Notes: generated by a model from the sequence alone, not told the origin. Shown: positions 52,964 to 62,057, counted from the first letter of the stretch. The stretch: 64,000 nucleotides of DNA from Sphingomonas sp. CFBP 8760 (GCF_014841615.1 NZ_JACYUG010000006.1:167949-231948); one strand, 5' to 3'. Numbers and translations are program-made.

Positions 52964-54222
52964 CCGAAACCGGATTGCAGGCAGAGGCGGTATCGCTCGA
53001 TCCGTCGCCGGTCGCCCCCGAACGCGACCTGATGGGCAAGTTCGACCGGCTGATCGCGGAGCGGCAGGCGCTGCTCGACAGCGGCGTCATCGATCCCTTC
53101 GCGATCGTGATGGACGAGGTCCGCTCCCCCACCGAGGCGGTGATCGACGGGCGCGAGACGATCCTGCTCGGCACCTACAATTACATGGGCATGACGTTCG
53201 ACCCGGACGTGATCGCCGCCGGCCACGCCGCGCTCGACGCGTTCGGATCGGGCACCAACGGCAGCCGGATGCTGAACGGCACCTTCCGCGACCATATGGA
53301 GGCCGAGGAGGCGCTGCGCGACTTCTACGGCATGTCGGGCGCGATCGTGTTCTCGACCGGCTACATGGCCAATCTCGGCATGATCTCGACGTTGGCGGCC
53401 AAGGGTGAATACGTCATCCTCGACGCCGACAGCCACGCCTCGATCTACGACGGCTGCGCGCAGGGCAATGCCGAGATCGTCCGCTTCCGCCACAATTCGG
53501 TCGAGGATCTCGACAAGCGGCTCGGTCGCCTGCCCAAGGAACCGGGCAAGCTGGTGGTGCTGGAGGGCGTCTATTCGATGCTGGGCGACATCGCCCCGCT
53601 GAAGGAGATGGTCGCCGTCGCCAAGAAGCACGGCGCGATGGTGCTGTCCGACGAAGCGCACTCGATGGGCTTCTACGGCCCTAATGGCCGCGGCGTGTAC
53701 GAGGCGCAGGGGCTGGAGGGACAGGTCGATTTCGTCGTCGGCACCTTCTCCAAGTCGGTCGGCACGGTCGGCGGCTTCTGCGTGTCGAACCATCCCAAGT
53801 TCGAGGCGATCCGCCTCGCCTGCCGGCCCTACATCTTCACCGCCAGCCTGCCGCCGTCGGTGGTGGCGACCGCCGCCGCCTCGATCCGCAAGCTGGCGAC
53901 CGCGCACGACAAGCGCGAACGGCTATGGGCCAATGCCCGTGCGCTGCATGGCGGGCTGAAGGCGAAGGGGTTCCGCCTCGGCACCGACACGCCCGACAGC
54001 GCGATCATCGCGGTGATCCTCGACGATCAGGTTCAGGCAGTGGCGATGTGGCAGGCGCTGCTGGAGGCGGGATTGTACGTCAACATGGCGCGTCCGCCCG
54101 CGACACCGGCGGGCACCTTCCTGTTGCGCTGCTCGCTGTGTGCCGAACATACGCCCGATCAGATCGCCCGTGTCCTCGCCCTGTTCGACGAGGCCGGCCG
54201 CGCGCTGGGCGTGATCGCGTAG
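52960..54222 (+). CDS. spt: Serine palmitoyltransferase
   Basis: A 420-aa PLP enzyme of the alpha-oxoamine synthase family; it condenses serine with a palmitoyl thioester to 3-ketodihydrosphingosine, the committed step of sphingolipid synthesis. Its length equals that of the Sphingomonas paucimobilis enzyme, and the PLP lysine falls at K265 (GTFSKSVGTVGG), as in that enzyme. Other motifs are YNYMGMTFDP, GSGTNGSRMLNGT, DSHASIYDG and LSDEAHSMGFYG. It is soluble and homodimeric by family. It is co-transcribed with acp and cerR. Confidence 0.97.
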   Translation: MTETGLQAEAVSLDPSPVAPERDLMGKFDRLIAERQALLDSGVIDPFAIVMDEVRSPTEAVIDGRETILLGTYNYMGMTFDPDVIAAGHAALDAFGSGTNGSRMLNGTFRDHMEAEEALRDFYGMSGAIVFSTGYMANLGMISTLAAKGEYVILDADSHASIYDGCAQGNAEIVRFRHNSVEDLDKRLGRLPKEPGKLVVLEGVYSMLGDIAPLKEMVAVAKKHGAMVLSDEAHSMGFYGPNGRGVYEAQGLEGQVDFVVGTFSKSVGTVGGFCVSNHPKFEAIRLACRPYIFTASLPPSVVATAAASIRKLATAHDKRERLWANARALHGGLKAKGFRLGTDTPDSAIIAVILDDQVQAVAMWQALLEAGLYVNMARPPATPAGTFLLRCSLCAEHTPDQIARVLALFDEAGRALGVIA

Positions 54223-54284
54223 CAACATCCATCGACTGTACGACCCGACTTTTCCGGGGGACGATGTTGGAGTAGGCCGGTTCA

Positions 54285-56219
54285 GTGGACTATGAGGGCG
54301 AAAGGGACGCACCGGCAGGCGCCGCATGGTGGCGAACCGTCACCGTCATCGTGCTCGCCCTGGCTGCCGCCATCGTCCTGGTCGGCCTGATCGTTACCCT
54401 GGGCGGCGCCAATCGCGAGCGGGACCGCGCGCTGACGCTGCAACGCCACAGCTACGACGTGATGATCCTCGCCCGCACGTTATCCGCCACTATCGCCCGG
54501 TCGGAGGCGTCGCTCGGCCGCTACGTCATCTCCAGCGACCGGTCGCAGGGCCAGTTGTATTTCGAGGGGTGGACGCTAGCCGGTTCGCAGATCGACCGGC
54601 TCCACCAGTTGACCATCGACAATGCGGATCAGGACCCCGCGATCAATCGCCTGCGCGCCGCCTATCAGGCACGCGGCGAGGAACTGTCGATCACCGCCCT
54701 GTCCACCCGCTACGGGAAGAACGGGCAGGCGCTGGCGCGGTTCAACCTGTTGCGCAACGCCGCCTCACTGGTCGCGATCGACCGCGAACTGGACGGCATC
54801 ATCGTCCGCGAACGCCGCCTGCTGGAGGATCGGGTCAATCGCGCGACCGATTCGGTCGAACGATCCAGCCGTATCGCCGGCGTGCTGGCGGTGTTCGGCG
54901 TGTTGCTGGTGCTGGGCGCGGTGATGCTCGGCTGGATGAGCATGACCGCGGTCGAGGAACGCATCCGCGCGCGGGCCGATGCCGATGCCGCGCGCGAACG
55001 CGCGGAGGCGCTGGCGGCGGCGGTGGCGGATGCGACCACCGAGTTGCGCGTCCAGGAAGCCAAGTTGCGCCAGGTGCAGAAGATGGAGGCGGTCGGCCAG
55101 TTGACCGGCGGCATTGCGCACGATTTCAACAATATGCTCGCGGTCGTGCTGGGCGGGCTCGAACTGGCGCGGCGTCATGTCGATGGCGGGCGGGCCGGGC
55201 TGCTGCGCCATATCGACAGTGCGATGGATGGGGCCAACCGCGCCGCCGCGCTGACCCGCCGCCTGCTGGTGTTCAGCCGCGAAGAGGCGCTGAAGCCCGA
55301 ACCGATCGCGATCGGCGCGTTGATCGCGGACATGTCCGACCTGCTCGACCGGACGCTGGGCGACGGCATCACGATCGAGGTGCAGCATGCCGCCGCGGAC
55401 TGGCTGGTCCGGGCGGACCGGGTGCAACTGGAGAACGTGTTACTCAACCTGTGCGTCAACGCGCGCGATGCGCTGGACGGTCGTGGCACGATCCGCATCG
55501 GCACCGCCGCGCGGACCCTGACGGAGGGCGAACTGATCCATGGCGCGGCGGGCGATCATATCAGCCTGTCGGTTGCCGATGATGGCTGCGGCATGGCGCC
55601 GGAGGTGGCGGAACGGGCATTCGAACCCTTCTTCACCACCAAGGAATCGGGCAAGGGCACCGGTCTCGGCCTCAGCCAGATCTTCGCCTTCGTCCGCCAG
55701 CAGGACGGCGACATCGTGATCGACACCGCGCCGGGCCGTGGCACCACCGTGACGCTGTACCTGCCGCGGGACCGTTCGTCCGGTATCGCCGCCGCGCATG
55801 ACGAGGCGCCCGTCCTGCCCGACCGGCAGCGCGACGGTCTGGACATCCTGGTGGTGGAGGACGATCCCCGGGTGCTGTCGGCGACGGTCGAGGCGCTGGT
55901 CGAGCTCGGCCACCGCGTGGTGCCGTGCAACGATCCCTTAGCCGCCCCAATGCTGCTCGACACGCATCCGGATATCGACCTGCTCCTGTCCGACGTGCTG
56001 ATGCCGAACCAGACGGGACCGGAAATGGTCGCCGGCCTGCGCCACCGGCATCCGCATGTCGCCGTCCTGTTCGTCACCGGCTTCGCGGGCGAGGCGGGGG
56101 CAGTCGACCTGGCCGGGCATTTCGTCCTGCGCAAACCGTTCACGCTCGCCCGCCTGGAACAGGCGCTGGCGGAGGCGACGCACGGCCAGCGTCGTCCGCC
56201 TGAGGGGATCGCCGCCTGA
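54285..56219 (+). CDS. Hybrid sensor histidine kinase/response regulator with CHASE3-like sensor
   Basis: A 644-aa membrane kinase. TM1 (VTVIVLALAAAIVLVGLIVTL) and TM2 (IAGVLAVFGVLLVLGAVMLGW) flank a periplasmic helical domain resembling CHASE3. After a coiled coil comes the HisKA region with H279 in GGIAHDFNNML, an ATPase domain (NLCVNARDAL; DDGCGM; GKGTGLGLS) and a C-terminal receiver with phospho-acceptor D570 in SDVLMP. The start is GTG 54285, with GGAG upstream. No partner regulator lies next to it. It follows spt by 62 bp, so co-expression with the sphingolipid genes is possible. Confidence 0.9.
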   Translation: MDYEGERDAPAGAAWWRTVTVIVLALAAAIVLVGLIVTLGGANRERDRALTLQRHSYDVMILARTLSATIARSEASLGRYVISSDRSQGQLYFEGWTLAGSQIDRLHQLTIDNADQDPAINRLRAAYQARGEELSITALSTRYGKNGQALARFNLLRNAASLVAIDRELDGIIVRERRLLEDRVNRATDSVERSSRIAGVLAVFGVLLVLGAVMLGWMSMTAVEERIRARADADAARERAEALAAAVADATTELRVQEAKLRQVQKMEAVGQLTGGIAHDFNNMLAVVLGGLELARRHVDGGRAGLLRHIDSAMDGANRAAALTRRLLVFSREEALKPEPIAIGALIADMSDLLDRTLGDGITIEVQHAAADWLVRADRVQLENVLLNLCVNARDALDGRGTIRIGTAARTLTEGELIHGAAGDHISLSVADDGCGMAPEVAERAFEPFFTTKESGKGTGLGLSQIFAFVRQQDGDIVIDTAPGRGTTVTLYLPRDRSSGIAAAHDEAPVLPDRQRDGLDILVVEDDPRVLSATVEALVELGHRVVPCNDPLAAPMLLDTHPDIDLLLSDVLMPNQTGPEMVAGLRHRHPHVAVLFVTGFAGEAGAVDLAGHFVLRKPFTLARLEQALAEATHGQRRPPEGIAA

Positions 56220-56308
56220 ACCGCCGAACGGCTCGCTTTTTCACCTGACGCGGCGGCTTCGCCCCCCTATACCCACGCGACCTTGCCGCCATTCGAGCCC
56301 CTCCCCCG

Positions 56309-57526
56309 ATGAAGTCGATCGATCGCTACATGGCGCGGCTCATCGCGCTGCCCCTGTTCGCCACGCTCATCATCTCCGCGATGCTGCTGGTGCTCGACCG
56401 CATCCGTCGCCTGTTCGATTTCGTCGCGACGCAGGGTGGGCCGATCGGCGTGGTGTGGCGGATGCTCGCCAACCTGCTGCCCGAATATCTCGGGCTGGGT
56501 ATTCCGATCGGGCTGATGCTCGGCATCCTGCTGGCGTTCCGGCGCCTCGCCACCTCGTCCGAACTGGACGTGATGCGCGGCGTGGGGATGAGCTATGGCC
56601 GGCTGCTGCGGGTGCCGTACATGTACGCGGTCGGGCTGGCGCTCGTGAACCTCGCGATCGTCGGTTATGTGCAGCCGATCGCCCGCTATTATTACGAAGG
56701 GCTGCGGTTCGAACTGCGTACCGGCGCGCTGGGCGCGTCGATCAAGGTCGGCGAGTTCACGCATCTCGGCCCCCGCATGACGCTGCGCATTGAGGAAAGC
56801 CGCGACAAGGGACGCGATCTCAGCGGGATCTTCGTCCATGTCGACACGCCCAAGAACGATTGGATCGGCGTGACCGCGGAGCATGGCCGCTTCATGGCGA
56901 CCGACGATCCCAACGTCATCATCTTCCGCCTGACCAACGGTATCCTCGTCCACAACCGGCCCGAGTTCAAGGTACCGCGAGTGTTGCAGTTCAGCAGTCA
57001 CGACTTGCCGATCGACCTGCCCAAGCTGGAGAATTTCCGTCAGCGTGGCGGCCGGAACCTCGAATTCACCCTGCCTGAACTGGCCCGGCTGGGTCATGCC
57101 GCGGGCACGACCGAGCAGCAGCGCGATTCCAGCCGGTCGGAATTCCATTTCCGGCTGGCGGAGGTGGCGACGATGTTCCTGTTGCCGATGCTGGCACTGG
57201 CGCTGGGGGTGCCGCCCAAACGATCCTCGTCGGCGCTGGGCGTGTTCCTGTCGATCGTGATGATCGTCACCTATCACAAGGTGAACGAATACGCGCAGAG
57301 CTTCGGCGAACTGGGCCGCGTCGATCCGGCGCTGGCGCTGTGGGTGCCGTTCGCGATCTTCGCCGGACTGGTGTTCTGGATGTACTACACCATCGCTTAT
57401 GTCCCCGGCGGCCAGCCGATCGGTGCGCTGGAACGCGTGTTCTCCAAGGCGGGCAAGGCGATCGCGGATCGCCTGCCGGGGCGGCGCCGTCGCCGCCGGG
57501 CGCAGGAACGGGAGCAGGCGGCATGA
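56309..57526 (+). CDS. lptF: Lipid-export ABC permease LptF
   Basis: A 405-aa inner-membrane permease of the LptB2FG transporter. Membrane segments group at the N-terminus (about 12-110) and C-terminus (about 285-375), with a periplasmic beta-jellyroll between (MTLRIEESRDKGRDLSGIFVHV). LPEYLGLGIPIGLMLGILLAFRR and SSELDVMRGVGMS, the coupling-helix region, are family marks. A basic tail (RRRRRRAQ) ends it. In LPS-bearing bacteria it extracts LPS; in LPS-lacking sphingomonads the cargo is presumably glycosphingolipid (inference). lptG overlaps by 4 bp. Confidence 0.94.
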   Translation: MKSIDRYMARLIALPLFATLIISAMLLVLDRIRRLFDFVATQGGPIGVVWRMLANLLPEYLGLGIPIGLMLGILLAFRRLATSSELDVMRGVGMSYGRLLRVPYMYAVGLALVNLAIVGYVQPIARYYYEGLRFELRTGALGASIKVGEFTHLGPRMTLRIEESRDKGRDLSGIFVHVDTPKNDWIGVTAEHGRFMATDDPNVIIFRLTNGILVHNRPEFKVPRVLQFSSHDLPIDLPKLENFRQRGGRNLEFTLPELARLGHAAGTTEQQRDSSRSEFHFRLAEVATMFLLPMLALALGVPPKRSSSALGVFLSIVMIVTYHKVNEYAQSFGELGRVDPALALWVPFAIFAGLVFWMYYTIAYVPGGQPIGALERVFSKAGKAIADRLPGRRRRRRAQEREQAA

Positions 57527-58620
57527 CCAACAGCATGTTCCCGTCGCGTACCGTCGCGCTCTATACCGGCCGCCTGTTTCTGGTCCGCACGTTCGCCATC
57601 CTGTTCGCGCTGGTGCTGGTGCTCCAGACGCTCGACCTGTTGAGCAGCAGCGGCGATATCCTGGCGATGCCGGGCAACACGCAGGCACAGGTGTGGACAT
57701 ATGTCTCGCTGCGCGCGCCGCAGATCATCTCGTTCCTGCTGCCCTTCTGCGTGCTGCTCGGTACGATCTTGACGCTCATCACCATGAACCAGAACAGCGA
57801 GGTGGTGGCATTGAAGGCGGCGGGCCTGTCCGCGCATCAGGTGCTGGCGCCGCTGCTGGTCGCCAGCATGGGCGTGGCGGTGGTGTCGTTCGTGTTCAAC
57901 GACCGCGTCGTCTCGCGCGCCACCGCGACGCTGACGCAGTGGCAGAACGTCAATTACGGGGCGATGCCGATCGATCGCGGCGACCGCGCCAATGTCTGGG
58001 TTCGCGACGGCGACGACCTGATCCAGGTCGATCAGGTGCGCGGCCGTGGCACCGGTGCCCGGCTGGGGGGGGTCACCCTCTACGACCGGACGGGCGGCAA
58101 TCTCCAGTCGATCATCCGTGCCCCCCAAGGCATCTATGTACCGGGCAATGGCTGGCGGATCGGGCCCGCGACCCGGTTTGACGTGGCCAGCGGGCAACAG
58201 GCGGCGATACCGTCGATCGTTATCGGTCGCGGCGTGCGGCCGGACCAGTTCACGCTCGCCTCGGTCGATGCCGACAGCCTGTCGTTCGGTGCGTTGCGCG
58301 CCGCGATCGGCGACCTCGCCGAATCCGGCCGCCCGACCAAGGCGCTGGAGGGGGCATTGTGGCACAAGCTGTCGGGACCGCTGTCGGCGGTGCTGATGCC
58401 GCTGCTGGGTGCGGTCGCCGCCTTCGGCATCGCGCGATCGGGCAAGCTGTTCGTGCGCGCGGTGATCGGCATGGCGCTCGGCTTCGCCTATTTCGTCGCG
58501 GACAATTTCGCGCTGGCGATGGGCAATCTCGGTGCCTACCCCCCTTTCCTCGCCGCCTGGGCGCCATTCCTGCTGTTCCTGCTGATCGGCGAAGCGGTGC
58601 TGTTCCGCACCGAGGAATAG
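57523..58620 (+). CDS. lptG: Lipid-export ABC permease LptG
   Basis: A 365-aa partner of LptF. N-terminal membrane segments (TFAILFALVLVLQTLDLL; APQIISFLLPFCVLLGTILTL) carry MNQNSEVVALKAAGLS, the coupling helix that contacts LptB. A periplasmic jellyroll (VWVRDGDDLIQVDQV, GGVTLYDR) is followed by the C-terminal segments (LPLLGAVAAFGIARSG; LAAWAPFLLFLLIGEAVLF). ATG 57523 overlaps the lptF stop. lptB is not in the window. Confidence 0.94.
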   Translation: MTNSMFPSRTVALYTGRLFLVRTFAILFALVLVLQTLDLLSSSGDILAMPGNTQAQVWTYVSLRAPQIISFLLPFCVLLGTILTLITMNQNSEVVALKAAGLSAHQVLAPLLVASMGVAVVSFVFNDRVVSRATATLTQWQNVNYGAMPIDRGDRANVWVRDGDDLIQVDQVRGRGTGARLGGVTLYDRTGGNLQSIIRAPQGIYVPGNGWRIGPATRFDVASGQQAAIPSIVIGRGVRPDQFTLASVDADSLSFGALRAAIGDLAESGRPTKALEGALWHKLSGPLSAVLMPLLGAVAAFGIARSGKLFVRAVIGMALGFAYFVADNFALAMGNLGAYPPFLAAWAPFLLFLLIGEAVLFRTEE

Positions 58621-58752
58621 AGCACCCTTCCTCGCCCTCCGGCGGGATCGGCATTTTTCCCGATACTGGACCGATATCCGGTCAGGCCGTATCGACACGC
58701 CGGCGAACCGGGATAACGGTGTTCGCGGACGAGGATAGGGGGGAACCGGGGG

Positions 58753-60171
58753 GTGACCGCAAAACGGATCGAGGGATGGAAATGCATCGCGGGCTATCTG
58801 GGTCGCGATCGATCCACGGTGATCCGCTGGGCGCGCGAGCGCGGACTGCCGGTCCATGCGCTGCCCGGTGGCAAGAGCCGTAGCGTCTATGCGCTGCAGC
58901 ACGAACTCGACGCCTGGGCATCGGGACAGGCCAGTGGGCTGCCCGATCCCGCCGATGCGGTCGCGCCCGCCATGCCGGACGATGCACCGTCCATCACCCC
59001 ATCCGCCATCCCTGCCCCCGCCTCCCGCACAAGCGATGCGGCAGTATCGACACATGCGCCCAGACGGTGGCGTCGCCGGCTTGCGGCGGCGGCGGTGACG
59101 CTGCTGGTGGGCGGCGGCGCGCTGACGGTCGGCGTCACACGCTATACCGCCCCGGCGGAAGCCGCGATCCTCGATCGCGCGACGATGGCACGATATGTCG
59201 CGGCGCGTGACGACATCGCCACGCGCGCCGCCCCCCGGCTGGATACCGCGATCCGGACGCTGTCGGTCATCGCGCGCGATCATCCCGGCCATGCCGGCAC
59301 GCACGAGGCACTGGCCGAGGCGTGGCTGCTCGCGCGGGAGTTCGGCTCTGCCCCGGATGCGATCGCCATCCCCCGGGCGCGACGGGCGGCGGCGGTCGCC
59401 GGTCGCATCGACCCCGGCTCGGTGGTGGCAGACCGTGTGGAGGGCGTCATCGCCTATTGGTGGGATCGCGACCCGGTTCGCGCGGGCACGCTGTTCCGCC
59501 GGGCGGTCGGCCATGGCCCGCAGGATGCGCTGGCGCACCTCTGGTATGCCAATATCCTGGCGGACAATGGCGAACACACCGCCGCCGCGCGCGAATTCGA
59601 TGCGGCGCGGCTGCTGTCGCCGGGCGCGCCGTGGCTGCTGGCCGATTACGGCTGGGGACTGTGGTCGGCGGGGCGGACGGCGGAGGCGCAGGCATTGCTG
59701 ACCGGCCTCGCCGCCGAACAGCCGCGCCTGGCCAGCGTGCAGGATTGCCTGAGCGTCACCGCCCTGGCGCACGGCGATCTGCCCGGTTACGTCCATCACC
59801 TGCGGATGCGGGTACGGCTGCGCGGCGAACCCGAACTCGCGGCCTATGCTACGGCGCTCGATCGCACGATGGCGGTCGATGCCGCCGCCGGGCGGGGGCA
59901 TGGTGCCGCCTATGCGCTGATGCTGACCCGGGCGGTCTCGTACACGCAGAATGCGGAACGTCCCGATCATAGCTGGCCGGCGTTTGTCGCGAGCATCGCC
60001 GGCGATCGCGCGCAGTTGCTGGCGATCCTGCACGACGCTCGTGCTCGAGAGGAACGCTGGGGGGCGGCGGGATATGTCCATCGCATACGCCAGCGATGGG
60101 CGAAGGACGGCATGATCATTGCGACCCTCGACACATTGGCCCAGCCGCGGATCGAACCCGAACCCGCCTGA
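58753..60171 (+). CDS. Membrane-anchored HTH protein with periplasmic TPR-like domain
   Basis: A 472-aa protein of unusual build. Residues 1-58 form a MerR/excisionase-like HTH (WKCIAGYLGRDRSTVIRWAR ... SRSVYALQHELDAW). A Pro/Ala-rich linker leads to one membrane helix (about 110-128, LAAAAVTLLVGGGALTVGV). The remaining about 340 residues are helical repeats of TPR type (HPGHAGTHEALAEAWLLARE; ALAHLWYANILADNGEHTAA; WSAGRTAEAQALLTGLA). The layout is that of one-component membrane regulators such as CadC, in which the extracytoplasmic part senses and the cytoplasmic HTH binds DNA. The start is GTG 58753. Target and signal are unknown. Confidence 0.75.
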   Translation: MTAKRIEGWKCIAGYLGRDRSTVIRWARERGLPVHALPGGKSRSVYALQHELDAWASGQASGLPDPADAVAPAMPDDAPSITPSAIPAPASRTSDAAVSTHAPRRWRRRLAAAAVTLLVGGGALTVGVTRYTAPAEAAILDRATMARYVAARDDIATRAAPRLDTAIRTLSVIARDHPGHAGTHEALAEAWLLAREFGSAPDAIAIPRARRAAAVAGRIDPGSVVADRVEGVIAYWWDRDPVRAGTLFRRAVGHGPQDALAHLWYANILADNGEHTAAAREFDAARLLSPGAPWLLADYGWGLWSAGRTAEAQALLTGLAAEQPRLASVQDCLSVTALAHGDLPGYVHHLRMRVRLRGEPELAAYATALDRTMAVDAAAGRGHGAAYALMLTRAVSYTQNAERPDHSWPAFVASIAGDRAQLLAILHDARAREERWGAAGYVHRIRQRWAKDGMIIATLDTLAQPRIEPEPA

Positions 60172-60315
60172 GATTGCCCGGACCGGGGTTCCGCGCCCGC
60201 AATCGGTGCCGCGACAGGTGGTGCGACGCCTTGCGACGGATTACCACAGGATGCCATCCGTGCCGCTGGACCGGTGTCGCTAACCCCTTGTCTGGACTGG
60301 GGGATGGGGCAAGGC

Positions 60316-60969
60316 ATGAACATCATGGTGCGTGGGGGCGCAGCGGCATCGACGGGCGAGCAGTGGCGATGCACGGGCGGCTTGTACTGGCAGGGTTATG
60401 TCGACAGCGCGATGGAAGCGGCAGCGCTGGTCGATGCCGCCGGGCGCATCGTCTGCACCACCGCCGCGTTCGACCGGATTGCCGGCGATGGCGACGGGGT
60501 GAGGATCGCAGGCGTGATACCCCATGCCCGCCTCTATAGCGCGACCGCCGGGGAACAGGTGCGGCTCGATGCGGCGCTGGCCCGCGCCATCGCGCGGACC
60601 GCACCGCTGCCGTCGGCAACGCGGTACTCCCGGCTGAGCGGACGGTCGCCACTGATCGTCATCGTCCGGCCCATTCCCTGGGCGACGCGGCTGCTGCAGG
60701 GGAGCGACGGGGCCGCAGTGCTGTCGCTGGTCGATCCGAACGATCGGCCCGCCCCCGCACCCGCGCTGTGGCGGGAGGCCTTCAACCTCACCCCTTGCGA
60801 AGCGGCGCTGGCCGCGCTGCTGATGGCGGGCCATTCCGTCGAATCCGCCGCGGCAACCCGCAATTGCCGCCCGGCAACCCTGCGGGTCCATCTGCGCGGC
60901 ATCTTCGCCAAGACCGACGTTTCCCGTCAGTCCGACCTGATCGCGCTGCTGGCCCGGATCGGGCGATAA
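60316..60969 (+). CDS. LuxR-type HTH regulator with PAS-like N-terminus
   Basis: A protein of about 217 aa. The N-terminal half has a PAS-like opening (SAMEAAALVDAAGRIVCTTAAF). The C-terminal HTH is LuxR-like: FNLTPCEAALAALLMAGHSV, CRPATLRVHLRGIFAKTDVS, RQSDLIALLARIG, the usual TPxExxVxxxxxxG...T-V--HL--I--K pattern. ATG 60316 is taken because AAGG lies close upstream; GTG 60274 and ATG 60304 are in frame too. It stands next to the membrane-anchored HTH-TPR gene, possibly as its functional partner. The signal is unknown. Confidence 0.8.
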   Translation: MNIMVRGGAAASTGEQWRCTGGLYWQGYVDSAMEAAALVDAAGRIVCTTAAFDRIAGDGDGVRIAGVIPHARLYSATAGEQVRLDAALARAIARTAPLPSATRYSRLSGRSPLIVIVRPIPWATRLLQGSDGAAVLSLVDPNDRPAPAPALWREAFNLTPCEAALAALLMAGHSVESAAATRNCRPATLRVHLRGIFAKTDVSRQSDLIALLARIGR

Positions 60970-61144
60970 TGGCGCGGTGTTTCTAGCCCCGCACTATACA
61001 AGTTATACCGCCCTACCATCTACAATAAATAAGTCATGACATGATACATGTTCATGCGTCACCTTTTGACATATTACCTAATTATTACAATACAATGCTA
61101 TTATCCCGACAATATAATATATATAGTTGTTCGATTATGCGCAT
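60970..61144. other. AT-rich intergenic region with inverted repeat and promoter-like element
   Basis: This is by far the most AT-rich stretch of the window. It holds GTCATGAC (61033-61040), the inverted repeat ACATG/CATGT (61039-61051), a TTGACA (61066) with TACAAT (61091) at 19 bp, and the run AATATAATATATATA. No gene is seen. The promoter-like element points at the minus-strand lipoprotein gene from its 3' side, so it could drive an antisense or small RNA. Confidence 0.5.
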
Positions 61145-61588
61145 CTACTGTCTCGAAAGAGTCAGAATCGCGCCATCATACCAATCCAGCTTGATCTGCA
61201 CACCTTCGCTGACCAGATGCGCTTCAGGCGGACCGAACCGGCCTTCGGCACAGCCGATGCTATCATCCGGACCGATTTGTGGTGCGAGACAGGTGTCGGT
61301 GAAGAAGCCGCCTTCATGTGGCTTCCAGGCCAGTCGCTCTGGCGAGATGGACAGCACTGCACCCATCAACGCCGGATCGTCGTCACTCACTGCCTGGACC
61401 GGTCCCGGTGCGACGCGGACACCGACGACCCGCCAGTTCCCGGCCAGTTCCTCGACCCGCGTCTTCTCCTCGGCAGGCGCGGTCGGCGTATCGTTGGCGG
61501 CGGCGGCGACGGCCTCGCTACCGTTCGATGGTTCTGACCCACACGCGTAGAGCAGCATCATCGCGGCAAGCGCGGTTATTGTCTTCAT
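61145..61588 (-). CDS. Small lipoprotein of unknown function
   Basis: A 147-aa protein. The start at 61588 follows GGAG at 6 nt and gives a lipoprotein signal (MKTITALAAMMLLYACGS; Cys17). A Glu/Ala/Thr-rich linker is followed by a compact domain (VEELAGNWRVVGVRVAPGPV ... LSISPERLAWKP, DTCLAPQIGP) resembling lipocalin-like or META-type small lipoprotein folds. A Cys pair (DTC...IGC) could form a disulfide. It is divergent from a ribbon-helix-helix gene with a gap of about 18 bp. No function can be assigned. Confidence 0.75.
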   Translation of the reverse strand: MKTITALAAMMLLYACGSEPSNGSEAVAAAANDTPTAPAEEKTRVEELAGNWRVVGVRVAPGPVQAVSDDDPALMGAVLSISPERLAWKPHEGGFFTDTCLAPQIGPDDSIGCAEGRFGPPEAHLVSEGVQIKLDWYDGAILTLSRQ

Positions 61589-61606
61589 GATAACTCCGTG
61601 CCCATC

Positions 61607-61864
61607 ATGCTGGTGCGGGATACACTTAGCGATCCTGCGGGCATCCCGCACCCGCCGCTTTTCCGATGGCGCCTCATTGGCGGCACTGACAATGCCCCTG
61701 CTACCGGGCCGCGCACGGGTCGCCCGCCATTCAATCCGAAGCCTGCACCTGTTCGGCTATCACCCGAAGTGCTGGCACGTATTGACGAGGTCATAGGCAA
61801 TTACGGCCACTCCGCGTTCATTCGCGAGGCGGTCAAGCGCGAGTTCCAATGGCGCGGAAAGTGA
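61607..61864 (+). CDS. Ribbon-helix-helix (CopG-like) protein, possible antitoxin-type regulator
   Basis: A short protein of about 85 aa. The C-terminal 40 residues match a ribbon-helix-helix DNA-binding fold (PVRLSPEVLARIDEVIGNYG, HSAFIREAVKREF). The N-terminal half is Pro/Gly-rich and unrecognised. ATG 61607 is given; GTG 61598 in the same frame is possible, and neither has a good ribosome-binding site. No toxin gene follows (tRNA-Arg lies downstream on the other strand), so a classical toxin-antitoxin pair is not supported. It may regulate the divergent lipoprotein. Confidence 0.6.
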   Translation: MLVRDTLSDPAGIPHPPLFRWRLIGGTDNAPATGPRTGRPPFNPKPAPVRLSPEVLARIDEVIGNYGHSAFIREAVKREFQWRGK

Positions 61865-61935
61865 TCGGGAACAGGCGTAGCCCGAACACGCATTCGCGAT
61901 GACCCCGCGAGATCACTATAAGGCTATCGATTTAA

Positions 61936-62012
<77 letters not shown>

Positions 62013-62057
62013 CTGAGCAGCGCGCCTAGCAAAGGTGGTCGCGGGGCGCCAGTGGAT

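Noticed and set aside
61041..61550. Open frame of 169 codons on the plus strand opposite the small lipoprotein
   Set aside because: No ribosome-binding site and no motif. The minus strand has a clear lipoprotein signal and a GGAG-supported start.
61598..61864. Classical toxin-antitoxin pair for the ribbon-helix-helix gene
   Set aside because: No toxin-like gene follows or precedes it on the same strand; the neighbours are a divergent lipoprotein and a tRNA.
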